Source of the DNA: Streptosporangiaceae bacterium
Lineage (GTDB): Bacteria > Actinomycetota > Actinomycetes > Streptosporangiales > Streptosporangiaceae
Assembly: GCA_025934375.1 (NCBI GenBank)
Contig: JAICYD010000032.1
Location: 1 to 56,080, forward strand
Reading direction: 5' to 3'
Length of the DNA stretch: 56,080 nt
Below are positions 8,270 through 16,158 of this stretch, piece after piece. The stretch's first letter is position 1, and the number at the start of each line of letters is the position of its first letter. The position numbers and the translations under genes are program-made. The notes beneath the pieces were generated by a model. The model searched no databases, was not told where the DNA came from, and saw only the letters and a list, made by a program, of their open reading frames with translations.

Positions 8270-9516
8270 AACTCGCCGTCATTGGGGGCGGGTCGACGTA
8301 CACGCCGGAGCTGGCCGACGGGCTGGGGCGGCTCGCCCCGGCCGTGAGCGAGGTCGTGCTCGTCGACCCGGACGAGGCGCGGCTGGCCGCCGTCGGGCCG
8401 GTATCGGCGCGGATCATGCGCAGGCACGGGCACCAGGGACTCCTCCGGTGGACGACCGACGCGGATGACGGGCTGGACGGCGCGGGCGCGGTGCTCATCC
8501 AGCTGCGCGTCGGCGGGCAGGCGGCGCGGAACCGAGACGAGACATGGCCGCTGGACTTTTGCTGCGTCGGGCAGGAGACCACCGGGGCGGGCGGGCTGGC
8601 CAAGGCGCTGCGCACGGTCCCGCTCGTGCTCGAGCTGGCTGAGCTGGCCCGCCGCCGGGCGGCGGCGGGCGCCTGGATCATCGACTTCACCAATCCCGTC
8701 GGGATCGTCACCCGGGCGCTGCTCGACGCGGGCCACCGGGCGGTCGGGCTGTGCAACGTCGCGATCGGCCTCCAGCGCTACTTCGCTCAGTTGCTGCGCG
8801 TAGCCCCGGAGCGGGTAACCCTGGATCATATCGGGCTGAATCACCTGAGCTGGGAGCGGGCGGTGCTGGTGGACGGGGTTGATCAGCTGCCCGCGATCTT
8901 GTCAGCGAACCTGGACGAGGTGGCTGGGCACGTGCAGCTGGCACCGGGCGTTATGGAGAGTACCGGGCTGGTCCCCTCGTATTACCTGCGGTACTTCTAC
9001 GCCCACGACGAGGTCGTGGAGCACCAGAAGCAGGCCCCGACGAGGGCCGCCGAGGTGGCGATGATCGAGGATGAGCTGCTGAAGCTGTACGCCGACCCGG
9101 AGCTGGACGTCAAGCCGGAGGCGCTGACCCGGCGGGGCGGGGCGTTCTACTCCGAGGCCGCCGTCGCGCTGCTCGCCTCCCTGCTGGATGACGCCCGCGA
9201 CGTGCAGGTCGTCAACATGCGCAACCACGGGACGCTGCCCTTCCTGCCGGATTCGGCGGTGATCGAGGGGCCGGCGGTCATCGGTTCCGGGGGACCCTCG
9301 CCGGTGCCCGCCGCGCCGGTGCCGCCGCTGCCGCGCGGGCTGATCGCGCACGTGTCGGCGTACGAGGAGCTCGCGGTCGACGCGGCGCTGCGCGGCGGGC
9401 GGGCAAGGGTCGCCGCCGCGTTGCTGGCGCACCCGCTGATCGGCCAGTTCGGGCTGGCCCAGGACATGGCCGACCGGCTCATCGCGGAGAACGCCAGCTT
9501 CCTGCCGTGGGCATGA
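8266..9516 (+). CDS. Glycoside hydrolase family 4 (6-phospho-beta-glucosidase type)
   Basis: 416 residues. The N-terminal NAD-binding GGGSTYTPEL motif (7-16) fits the NAD+- and metal-dependent GH4 redox-elimination mechanism. The substrate strip LRVGGQAARNRDE and VGQETTGAGG is conserved. Metal ligands are probably Cys163 in GLCN and His193 in GLNHLSW. GLCNV followed by AIG resembles the phospho-glucosidase branch of GH4 rather than the alpha-galactosidase branch. It is coupled to the ATPase gene by ATGA and followed by a sugar kinase, so the likely substrate is an imported disaccharide phosphorylated inside the cell. Specificity cannot be read from the sequence. Confidence 0.9.
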   Translation: MKLAVIGGGSTYTPELADGLGRLAPAVSEVVLVDPDEARLAAVGPVSARIMRRHGHQGLLRWTTDADDGLDGAGAVLIQLRVGGQAARNRDETWPLDFCCVGQETTGAGGLAKALRTVPLVLELAELARRRAAAGAWIIDFTNPVGIVTRALLDAGHRAVGLCNVAIGLQRYFAQLLRVAPERVTLDHIGLNHLSWERAVLVDGVDQLPAILSANLDEVAGHVQLAPGVMESTGLVPSYYLRYFYAHDEVVEHQKQAPTRAAEVAMIEDELLKLYADPELDVKPEALTRRGGAFYSEAAVALLASLLDDARDVQVVNMRNHGTLPFLPDSAVIEGPAVIGSGGPSPVPAAPVPPLPRGLIAHVSAYEELAVDAALRGGRARVAAALLAHPLIGQFGLAQDMADRLIAENASFLPWA

Positions 9517-9532
9517 GTGAGCAGAGGGGCGC

Positions 9533-9596
9533 GGCGGTGCCCGGACTGAGCGGAGCGACCGAGGGACGAGGGAGCGCAGCGAGGGAAGGCACCGCC
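9533..9596. repeat. Long hairpin between GH4 and kinase genes
   Basis: Arms GGCGGTGCC (9533-9541) and GGCACCGCC (9588-9596) are perfectly complementary around 46 bases rich in GAGCG/GAGGGA. It resembles the REP-like intergenic hairpins of actinomycetes. It may stabilise the upstream operon mRNA or attenuate transcription into the kinase gene. Confidence 0.55.
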
Positions 9597-9613
9597 TCCA
9601 AGGGCGCCCCGGA

Positions 9614-9678
9614 GTGAGCGGGGAAGCAGGGCCTGAGCGTGACGGGGTGAGCGGGAAGCAGGGCCTGATCGTGAGCGG
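9614..9678 (+). repeat. Tandem duplication of the kinase start region
   Basis: GTGAGCGG occurs three times in frame, at 9614, 9647 and 9671. The first two are each followed by GAAGCAGGGCCTGA-type sequence. The unit lengths are 33 and 24 bases, so all three GTG codons could start the kinase without changing frame. Confidence 0.7.
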
Positions 9679-10780
9679 CCAGCCGGCCGTGCTGGCAATT
9701 GACGGGGGCAACAGCAAGACGGATGTCGCGCTGATCGCCGTCGACGGGACGGTCCTCGCGTCGCTGCGCGGGCCGGGCGCCAGCCAGGAGGACTACGGCA
9801 TCGACGGGGCGATCGGCATCCTCGGCGGGCTGGTGCGCGAGGTCACCGCGAGGGCGGACGTGGCCGTTGATGGCCCCGTCGCCCGGCACACGTCGGCATG
9901 CCTGGCTGGATGCGACCTCCCGTCGGAGGAGGAATCACTGACGGCGGCGCTGCGCGCGCAGGGCTGGTCGACGACGGCGGTCGCGATGAACGACACGTTC
10001 GCGGTGCTGCGCGCGGGCCTACCCGACGCTGCCGCCCGCATGTCGGGGGTCGCCGTGACCTGCGGCGCGGGCATCAACTGCGTTGCCGTCTCCCCCGAAG
10101 GTCGGATCTTCCGCTACCTCGCGCTCGGCGAGCTGACCGGTGACTGGGGCGGCGGCTGGGGGCTGGCCAAGGCGATCATGTGGCACGCCATGCGGGGATC
10201 GGACGGGCGCGGACCGGAAACCGACCTGGGGGCGAACGTGGCCGCGCACTTTGGACTGGCCTCGGTATCGGATGTGACGGTAGCAATCCACCAGGGGCGG
10301 CTCGGTGAGACTGACCTGGTCGCGATGGCGCCGCCGGTGCTGTTCCAGGTCGCCGCCACCGGGGATGGCGTGGCGCTGCGCCTGGTGGCCCGGCAGGCGC
10401 AGGAGGTCTGCGTGATGGCGGTGACCGCCATGCGGCAACTCGGGATGACCGCCGCTGGCACGGAGATCGTCTTGGGCGGAGGCCTGCTGCAAGCTGGCGA
10501 TCCGCTCCTTTCCCGCGAGCTGGCGGCGGCCTTCGCCACGGGCGCTCCGGGGGCGATCATCCGGGTAGCCAGCGTCGCGCCCGTCGCCGGCGCCGCGCTG
10601 CTCGGGCTGGACCACCTGGGCGCGGACGCCCCGGCGAAGCAGCGACTGCGCCAGTCCTTCGCCACCGGGGCTTCTGGTACTCGCGGGGCCGCAGAGTTAA
10701 GAGCTTTACGTCATTGCCCGAATAGTTTTCGCATGGCGTCAATTTTCACCTTATCCGATGAAAACTCTACCGCCTGCTAA
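9671..10780 (+). CDS. BadF/BadG/NAGK-type sugar kinase (N-acetylglucosamine kinase-like)
   Basis: The family hallmark is the N-terminal phosphate-binding LAIDGGNSKTDVALI, followed by ITCGAGIN-like and GDWGGGWGLAKAIM segments and the adenosine-site GGGLLQAGDPLL. Relatives phosphorylate GlcNAc or glucosamine with ATP. Start GTG 9671 puts the DGGNSKTD motif at the usual distance from the N-terminus; in-frame GTGs at 9647 and 9614 arise from a local duplication. It is last in the ROK-controlled operon and probably supplies 6-phosphosugar for metabolism. The last ~28 codons (from about 10695) are AT-rich, unlike the rest of the gene, and look like read-through into unrelated sequence. Confidence 0.85.
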   Translation: MSGQPAVLAIDGGNSKTDVALIAVDGTVLASLRGPGASQEDYGIDGAIGILGGLVREVTARADVAVDGPVARHTSACLAGCDLPSEEESLTAALRAQGWSTTAVAMNDTFAVLRAGLPDAAARMSGVAVTCGAGINCVAVSPEGRIFRYLALGELTGDWGGGWGLAKAIMWHAMRGSDGRGPETDLGANVAAHFGLASVSDVTVAIHQGRLGETDLVAMAPPVLFQVAATGDGVALRLVARQAQEVCVMAVTAMRQLGMTAAGTEIVLGGGLLQAGDPLLSRELAAAFATGAPGAIIRVASVAPVAGAALLGLDHLGADAPAKQRLRQSFATGASGTRGAAELRALRHCPNSFRMASIFTLSDENSTAC

Positions 10781-10820
10781 AGGCCTTCGAGATAGCAGGT
10801 AACGCCTGAAGAAGTCTATG

Positions 10821-10838
10821 ACCGGTCGCCGCGACCGG
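10821..10838 (+). terminator. Probable terminator of the sugar operon
   Basis: Stem ACCGGTCG (10821-10828) / CGACCGGT (10831-10838) followed by GTGTTTCC. It lies 40 bases past the kinase stop and just before the LuxR upstream region. Confidence 0.5.
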
Positions 10839-11037
10839 TGTTTCCACGCGACGCGCAACGGACGGGCTTTGCGGCCCGTGCGGCGCCCGTCACACCCCCC
10901 CAACGTGGTGAGCCGCGACGACCGGGGTCATAGCTTCATCCAGCGGCGGCTTGCCTTCGCAAAGCCGGGCTGGCGGGCAGGGGGCCGGACATGCCAAACT
11001 ATGGCACCTGACACAAAATGCCTTCCGGTACCCTGCA
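10839..11037. other. Non-coding upstream region of the LuxR-type gene
   Basis: No gene is recognisable here. It contains a C-run and the short inverted repeat TGCCA / TGGCA near 10990-11005, a possible operator. Base composition becomes AT-richer towards 11100, as expected for a promoter region. Confidence 0.4.
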
Positions 11038-13605
11038 ATGCGGTCGAGCCTACGCAAAATCGCCGCAGGCGCACATCATCCAAAATATGTATTTGGGCAT
11101 GTATCGACTGCCTGGAGCGGTACCGCCGACCGTGCCCAGAGGAGTAGCAAGATCAGGCCACACCTGCCACAGGAACCGAACAGCTTCGTCGGCCGTGAGC
11201 GCGAGCTCGGCAAGCTGCGCGGGCTCGTGCCCGCGACCCGGCTGCTGACGCTGACCGGACCGGGCGGCATCGGCAAGACCCGGCTGGCGCTGCGGCTGCT
11301 GGCCGCGGTCGCCGCGGACTTCCCCGACGGGACGTCGCTGGTCGAGCTGGCCAGCCTCAGCCACGCGGACATGGTCGTGCCCAGGGTGGCCGCGGCGGTC
11401 GGCGTGACCGAGGAGCAGGGCCGCCCGCTCATCGACACCCTGGCCGACGCGCTGCGCGGCCGCCGGATGCTGCTCGCGCTGGACACCTGCGAGCACCTGA
11501 TCGACGCCGTCGCCCAGCTGTGCCAGCACCTGCTGGCCACCTCGCCGCAGCTGCGCGTCGTGGCCACCAGCCGGGAACCGCTGCGCGTGGCGGGCGAGTC
11601 CGTCTGGCCGGTGCCGCCGCTGTCGGTGACCCCGCTGCCGGATACCCCGCCCGAGGCCGTCCGGCTGTTCGCCGACCGCGCCCAGGCGGCGCTGCCCGGC
11701 TTCACGGTGACGGCCCAGAACGCGCGGGCGATCACCGAGCTATGCCGCGCCGTGGACGGCATCCCGCTGGCGATCGAGCTGGCGGCGGCGCGGGTCCCCG
11801 TCTTGTCGGTAGAGCAGATCCGCGCGCGCCTCGGGGACCGGTTCGGCCTGCTCACCTCGGGCGGCCGGACGGCACCCGGCCGGCAGCGGACCCTGCGCGC
11901 CGCGATCGACTGGAGCCACGACCTGCTCACCGGGCCGGAGCAGGTGCTGCTGCGGCGCCTGGCGGTCTTCCAGGGCTGGTCGCTGGAGATGGCCGAGGAG
12001 GTCTGCGCGGGTGACGGGATCAGGGCCGCCGACACGCTGGACCTGCTCGCCGCCCTGGTGGACAAGTCGCTGGTCGTGCGGGAGCCGGAGGCGCTCGGTC
12101 AGGCCCGCTACCGGCTGCTGGACACGATCCGCGAGTACGCGGAGGGGAAGCTGGCCGCGGCCGCGGAGGAGCCGGAGTTCCGCCGGCGGCACCGCGATTA
12201 CGTGCGCGCGGTGCTGGAGCGCAACTTCCGCGTGGGCATGGCGATCGTGCCGGGGACCTGGGCGGAGCGGGTCGACACGTTCCGCCGGTATGACGTCGAC
12301 GAGAGCAACCTGTGGCAGGCGATCGCCCAGTGCCTGGCCGACGGCGACCTGGCGGCGGGCATGCTGATGTGCGTCTCGGCTAGGGCCGTGTGGCTGGCCC
12401 GGGGCGAGTACCGGCTCGGCTCCAAGTGGCTGGAGGACTTCCTGTCGGCGCCCGGCGCCGCACAGGTGCCACAGCAGGTGCGCGGCTCGGCGCTCATCGG
12501 ATACGCCCAGCTGCTGCTGTCCAGTGACCCGGCCGCCGCCGAGCCGCTGGCCCGGTCCGGCCTGGAGGCGGTCCGCGCGGCGGCCGACGACTACTGGACG
12601 ACGACCGCGCTGAACGTGCTCAGCGAGATCGCGGTGCACACCGGGCGGACCGACGAGGCGGAAGCTTTCGCCACCCAGGCCATGTCGATCGCCCGGGCCA
12701 CCGGCGATCAGTGGGGCGAGGGCTATTCGCTGGGCATCTTGGCCGCCGTCGCCGGGCTGCGCCTGCAGGCCGAGGAGGCGCGCGAGCTAGCGAACGCGTC
12801 GATCGCCATCATGCGCTCCCTCGACCACGCGTGGGGGGCCGCGCGAGCGCAGCTGGGCCTAGGCGACCTGGCCGTTATCCAAGGAGAGCACGACGACGCG
12901 CGGGAGCGGTACACCGAGGCGCTGGCGATCTTGCGGGAAGTCGACGCCCGCCCGGAGATAGCCCGCTGCCTAGTCGGCCTGGCCCGCGTCGCGATTAGCC
13001 TCGGTGAGCCCGGCGTGGCCCGCCAGCACCTCACCGAGTCGATCCAGCTGTGCCGCCGGACGGGCAACCGGATCGGGGTGGCGCGCGGCCTGGAGGCGTT
13101 CGCCGGGCTGGCCATCGTCGAAGGCGACACCGAGCGGGCGGTCACGCTGGCCGCCGCCGCGGCAGCGCTCCGCGAGGCAAGCGGCCTGCCGCCGCTGCCG
13201 GCCGCGCGGGCCGAACGGTATCTTGCCCCGGCGCGGCAACTGGGCGACCACCTGGCGTCCCGGCTCTGGAACCGCGGCCGCGGGCTGAGCGCCGAGTCCG
13301 CGATCGAACTGGCCATCAAGCCGATATCGTCGGCGCCCTCCCTGGCCCAGGCCGCGTCACCCGACGCGATGTCTCCCAGTACTGTGCCTTCCAGCGTGGT
13401 GGCGCCCGCCGTCAGCGGGAAGGGATTGCTGTCGATCCGGGAGCTTGAGATCGCGGTGCTCGTGGCGCGCGGGCACTCCAACAAGGACATCGCGGCAGAG
13501 CTGTACATCAGCCCGGCGACGGTCGCCCGGCACATCGCCAACATCATGAAGAAGCTGGGCTTCCATTCCCGCACGCAGATAGCGATGTGGACAACCGACC
13601 ACTAG
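11038..13605 (+). CDS. LuxR-family regulator with NB-ARC-like ATPase and TPR domains
   Basis: The conserved protein begins at IRPHLPQEPNSFVGRERELG (coded from 11152). It has an AAA/NB-ARC ATPase (Walker A GPGGIGKTR; Walker B LLALDTC), the GIPLAIELAAAR motif, a TPR-like helical region (about 450-760) and a C-terminal LuxR helix-turn-helix (LSIRELEIAVLVARGHSNKDI). ATG 11038 is the nearest canonical start, but the first ~38 codons from it look non-coding. An AGAGGAG box (11138-11144) sits 7 bases before an in-frame ATC at 11152, so translation may really begin there. This architecture usually acts as a large ATP-dependent pathway activator; its target is unknown. The stop overlaps the convergent DksA-like gene by 4 bases. 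Confidence 0.87.
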   Translation: MRSSLRKIAAGAHHPKYVFGHVSTAWSGTADRAQRSSKIRPHLPQEPNSFVGRERELGKLRGLVPATRLLTLTGPGGIGKTRLALRLLAAVAADFPDGTSLVELASLSHADMVVPRVAAAVGVTEEQGRPLIDTLADALRGRRMLLALDTCEHLIDAVAQLCQHLLATSPQLRVVATSREPLRVAGESVWPVPPLSVTPLPDTPPEAVRLFADRAQAALPGFTVTAQNARAITELCRAVDGIPLAIELAAARVPVLSVEQIRARLGDRFGLLTSGGRTAPGRQRTLRAAIDWSHDLLTGPEQVLLRRLAVFQGWSLEMAEEVCAGDGIRAADTLDLLAALVDKSLVVREPEALGQARYRLLDTIREYAEGKLAAAAEEPEFRRRHRDYVRAVLERNFRVGMAIVPGTWAERVDTFRRYDVDESNLWQAIAQCLADGDLAAGMLMCVSARAVWLARGEYRLGSKWLEDFLSAPGAAQVPQQVRGSALIGYAQLLLSSDPAAAEPLARSGLEAVRAAADDYWTTTALNVLSEIAVHTGRTDEAEAFATQAMSIARATGDQWGEGYSLGILAAVAGLRLQAEEARELANASIAIMRSLDHAWGAARAQLGLGDLAVIQGEHDDARERYTEALAILREVDARPEIARCLVGLARVAISLGEPGVARQHLTESIQLCRRTGNRIGVARGLEAFAGLAIVEGDTERAVTLAAAAAALREASGLPPLPAARAERYLAPARQLGDHLASRLWNRGRGLSAESAIELAIKPISSAPSLAQAASPDAMSPSTVPSSVVAPAVSGKGLLSIRELEIAVLVARGHSNKDIAAELYISPATVARHIANIMKKLGFHSRTQIAMWTTDH

Positions 13606-13946
13606 CCGTCGTGCTGGGCGCGGGCCTCTTCGATGGTCAGCTCGGCGGCGGGGTCTGCCTCGAGGCGCTCCGGCGGGATCGGCTGCCCGCTGAGCAGCGA
13701 TTTCCCGTAGGTGCCCGCCTCGATGCGGCCAAGCGCCCGGTCGATCGCGCCGAGCCGCTCGCGGAGCCGCTCGGCGACGGCCTCCTCGTCGGCCTGCGCC
13801 GCCAGCGGCTGGGCGGCGTCCGCGGAGTCCCCCGGCCCGTCGTCTTGCTTCAGGTCAATGGCGGCGGCCGACTCGGTCTCCCGCAGCAGCTGCGCTACTT
13901 CCGCGCGCTCGGCGACAAGCAACTCTCGTGCCCGGCTCTCATCCAT
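13602..13946 (-). CDS. DksA/TraR-like protein lacking zinc-finger cysteines
   Basis: 114 residues. A coiled-coil-forming N-terminal half (about 1-75, with acidic and Glu/Arg heptads) is followed by the DksA-type segment RIEAGTYGKSLLSGQPIPPE and RLEADPAAELTIEEAR. In classical DksA/TraR this segment carries CxxC pairs; here the positions are Ser/Leu and there is no cysteine at all, so zinc cannot bind in the usual way. Cysteine-less relatives are common in actinobacteria. Many secondary-channel factors of this class bind RNA polymerase, but for this one that is inference. The ATG at 13946 is clear. Confidence 0.75.
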   Translation of the reverse strand: MDESRARELLVAERAEVAQLLRETESAAAIDLKQDDGPGDSADAAQPLAAQADEEAVAERLRERLGAIDRALGRIEAGTYGKSLLSGQPIPPERLEADPAAELTIEEARAQHDG

Positions 13947-14004
13947 AACCCCAAAGGTATCCCGTGGGAAGCGCGCCGCCCATCTAGGCCGCCGCCCCGA
14001 GACC

Positions 14005-14066
14005 CGACAAATCGGAACTCTGCGTATCAGGGGGCAAAAATCTGGGTGATTTTTATCGATTTGTCG
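14005..14066. promoter_or_regulatory. 10-bp spaced inverted repeat upstream of the DksA-like gene
   Basis: CGACAAATCG (14005-14014) and CGATTTGTCG (14057-14066) are perfect inverse complements 42 bases apart. They lie in the 191-base gap between the DksA-like start and the mftD-like stop. The spacing (52 bases centre to centre, about five helical turns) suits a two-site operator or a long RNA hairpin. Confidence 0.45.
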
Positions 14067-14137
14067 CGCGCGCTAGTACACAGAAGAAACGGGTGGGGTT
14101 ACGTGACTCGCCGGTGGAAGGCTCGCCTCGCAGCCGG

Positions 14138-15331
14138 CTACCGGGGGACGGTGAAGCCGCTGGGGAGCAGGACGTCGTCGGGGGTGAGGTCGCGGATGCC
14201 TTGGCGTCCGAGGGCGAGGAGGGTGGAGTCGATGCCGGCCCGCAAGATCTCGAAGACGTTAGCGACCCCGGCCGGGCCGCCCGCGGCCAGGCCCCACAGC
14301 ACGGGACGGCCGATCATGACGGCCCTGGCGCCCAGCGCCAGCGCCTTGACCACGTCGCCGCCACGACGGATACCGCCGTCCAGCAGCACCTCAGCCTGAT
14401 CGCCGACTGCCGCCGCGACCGCGGGCAGCGCCCGGATCGACGCTGGGGTCCCGTCGAGGTTGTTGCCACCGTGGTTGGAGACCGAGACGGCGGTGGCGCC
14501 GATGTCCACTGCGCGCCGGGCATCGTCGGGCCGCATGATCCCCTTGACCATGAACGGCCCGTCCCACTGGCCGCGCAGCCAGGCGATGTCGTCCCAGGAG
14601 GGCGGCTTGACCCGCTGCCACGCCCGGTAGGCGGCGAAGAACCCGGGAGCGGGCCCGCCCGCGGCCGCCATGTTGGGGACGGTCAAGTCCGGCCGGGCGC
14701 CGCAGCGCAGCCAGCGGGCCAGGTAGCCGGGCCGCGCTAGCAGGCGGGGGGCGTAGCGCGCCATCGCGGCCGCGTCCATCCGCTCGGGGATCCACGGGCT
14801 GCCCCAGTCGCGCCCGCTGGCGAAGGCCCAGTCCAGCGTGAGAATGAGTGCCGCCGCGCCGGCGGCCCGGGCTCGTTCGGCCCGGAAATGAAGGTCTTGC
14901 CGGCCGGCGGACCAGTGGACCTGGAAGAACAGGCTCGGGTTTGCGCGGATGACGCTTTCGACGGGCAGGCTGGCGAACTCCGACAGGCCCATGGCGGTGC
15001 CGGCCAGGGCCGTGCCCCGCGCGATCCCGGCCTCGCCGGCGGGGTGCACCGCCTGGACGCCGACCGGGGATGCGATGACCGGGAGCGCGATCGCGGTGCC
15101 GAGGACGCTGGTGCCCAGGTCGCGCCGCGCGGGCCAGCGCGGGGCGCCCGGCGGACTAGCGACCCGTGGCGGGGCGAACCGTATCTCGGTGAAGGCGCGG
15201 ACGTTGTCCTTGCGGGTGATGCCCGCCTCGGCGCCGGCCTCGAGCGCCTGGAAGACCGGCGCCGGGAGGTGCCGCTGGGCCCGGCGGCGCGCCTCGGCGA
15301 CGGATTCGAACCAGCCCCGCGTGCTCGCCAT
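14138..15331 (-). CDS. mftD: MftD-like FMN-dependent alpha-hydroxy-acid dehydrogenase
   Basis: 397 residues with a full FMN-dependent (S)-2-hydroxy-acid dehydrogenase barrel. The catalytic His lies in SVSNHGGNNLDGTPASIRAL, with FMN-phosphate loops DGGIRRGGDVVKALALGARAV and MIGRP. The N-terminal WFESVAEARRRAQRHLP, WDDIAWLRGQW and the NN (instead of RQ) after HGG match MftD, the enzyme that converts AHDP to pre-mycofactocin, rather than lactate oxidases. No mftA, B, C, E or F gene is in the window, so the substrate here is uncertain. It lies 3 bases after the TetR gene on the same strand, so the two are probably co-transcribed. Lactate 2-monooxygenase-like activity is the alternative. Confidence 0.8.
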   Translation of the reverse strand: MASTRGWFESVAEARRRAQRHLPAPVFQALEAGAEAGITRKDNVRAFTEIRFAPPRVASPPGAPRWPARRDLGTSVLGTAIALPVIASPVGVQAVHPAGEAGIARGTALAGTAMGLSEFASLPVESVIRANPSLFFQVHWSAGRQDLHFRAERARAAGAAALILTLDWAFASGRDWGSPWIPERMDAAAMARYAPRLLARPGYLARWLRCGARPDLTVPNMAAAGGPAPGFFAAYRAWQRVKPPSWDDIAWLRGQWDGPFMVKGIMRPDDARRAVDIGATAVSVSNHGGNNLDGTPASIRALPAVAAAVGDQAEVLLDGGIRRGGDVVKALALGARAVMIGRPVLWGLAAGGPAGVANVFEILRAGIDSTLLALGRQGIRDLTPDDVLLPSGFTVPR

Positions 15332-15334
15332 CGG

Positions 15335-16018
15335 CTAGACCGCGCCCGCGCCCCAGTGGCCGAACAGCGCGGGGGTGAACTCATCGGCGTACCGGTCGAA
15401 GGCCGCCAGCATCTGCTCGGCGGTGGTGGAGCCCTCGGTGCGCCAGGCGCGGGTGGCCAGGAAGATGAGCCCGCCGAACACCGCGGCCAGCACCCGGGGG
15501 CGCGGGTCCACGGCGGGGTCGACGCCCTCCCGGGCGGCCAGCAGGCCGACGATCTCCTCGTCGCGGTCGTGCACGTAGCGCAGGTGCTGAGCGAGCAGGG
15601 ACGGGGTGCTGTCGATGAGCCGGGTGACCAGCAGGTAGGTGGGCGCCCCGGCGCCGGTCCCCTCGTCAACGGCCAGCGTCAGCAGCGACTCGCGGAACGC
15701 GGCGCGCATCGCGGCCAGCGGCTCCTCCCCCGCCGGGCGGCCGGCCAGAGCCGCGATCATCGCGTCGGTCCAGTCGCGGGCGAAGGAGACGGCGAGGTCC
15801 TCCTTGTTGGCGAAGTAACGGAAGAACGTGCGTTCCGACACGTCGACCGCGTCGGTGATCTCCCGCACGGCGGTGTGCTCGTAGCCCTTGACGTCGAAGA
15901 GCTCCAGCGCGGCGCGGACGAGCGCCTCGCGGGTCTGCCGCTTCTTCCGCTCCCTTCGCTCTTCAACGACACCGCGCTCTCCGGCACCGCGCTCTCCGAG
16001 GACAGGGAACTCTTCCAT
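15335..16018 (-). CDS. TetR-family regulator paired with mftD
   Basis: 227 residues from ATG 16018. A basic leader (ERRERKKRQTREALVRAA) opens the TetR N-terminal domain; the recognition helix region is VREITDAVDVSERTFFRYF, then NKEDLAVSFARDW. The C-terminal ligand domain has no clear match. The frame is open to 16069, but a TTGACA box and TGTCA repeats lie between 16018 and 16078, which favours the internal ATG. It is co-directional with mftD (3-base gap) and divergent from the PPOX gene, so it probably represses its own operon and perhaps the PPOX gene. It does not closely resemble the standard MftR. Confidence 0.82.
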   Translation of the reverse strand: MEEFPVLGERGAGERGVVEERRERKKRQTREALVRAALELFDVKGYEHTAVREITDAVDVSERTFFRYFANKEDLAVSFARDWTDAMIAALAGRPAGEEPLAAMRAAFRESLLTLAVDEGTGAGAPTYLLVTRLIDSTPSLLAQHLRYVHDRDEEIVGLLAAREGVDPAVDPRPRVLAAVFGGLIFLATRAWRTEGSTTAEQMLAAFDRYADEFTPALFGHWGAGAV

Positions 16019-16032
16019 GCGGCCGATGCTAT

Positions 16033-16078
16033 CAGTTACTGACACATGACGTAGCCTGTCAAATGTCATTGACTGTCA
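16033..16078 (-). promoter_or_regulatory. TetR-mftD promoter with TGTCA repeats
   Basis: On the minus strand a perfect -35 TTGACA (complement of 16057-16062) precedes a weak -10, TAACTG, at 18-base spacing. On the plus strand TGTCA occurs at 16057, 16064 and 16074, with the inverse TGACA at 16040. These repeats overlap the promoter and are good operator candidates for the TetR protein. Confidence 0.45.
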
Positions 16079-16158
16079 TACCGTGGACGGGTCCAGCGGA
16101 ACATGCGGAACCGGGCACGCTGCTGCCCGATCCCGGGTAGCACTGGTTGGATGGGGGC

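Noticed and set aside
16019..16069. Longer N-terminus for the TetR protein
   Set aside because: The segment overlaps the TTGACA box and TGTCA repeats and adds residues unusual for the family.
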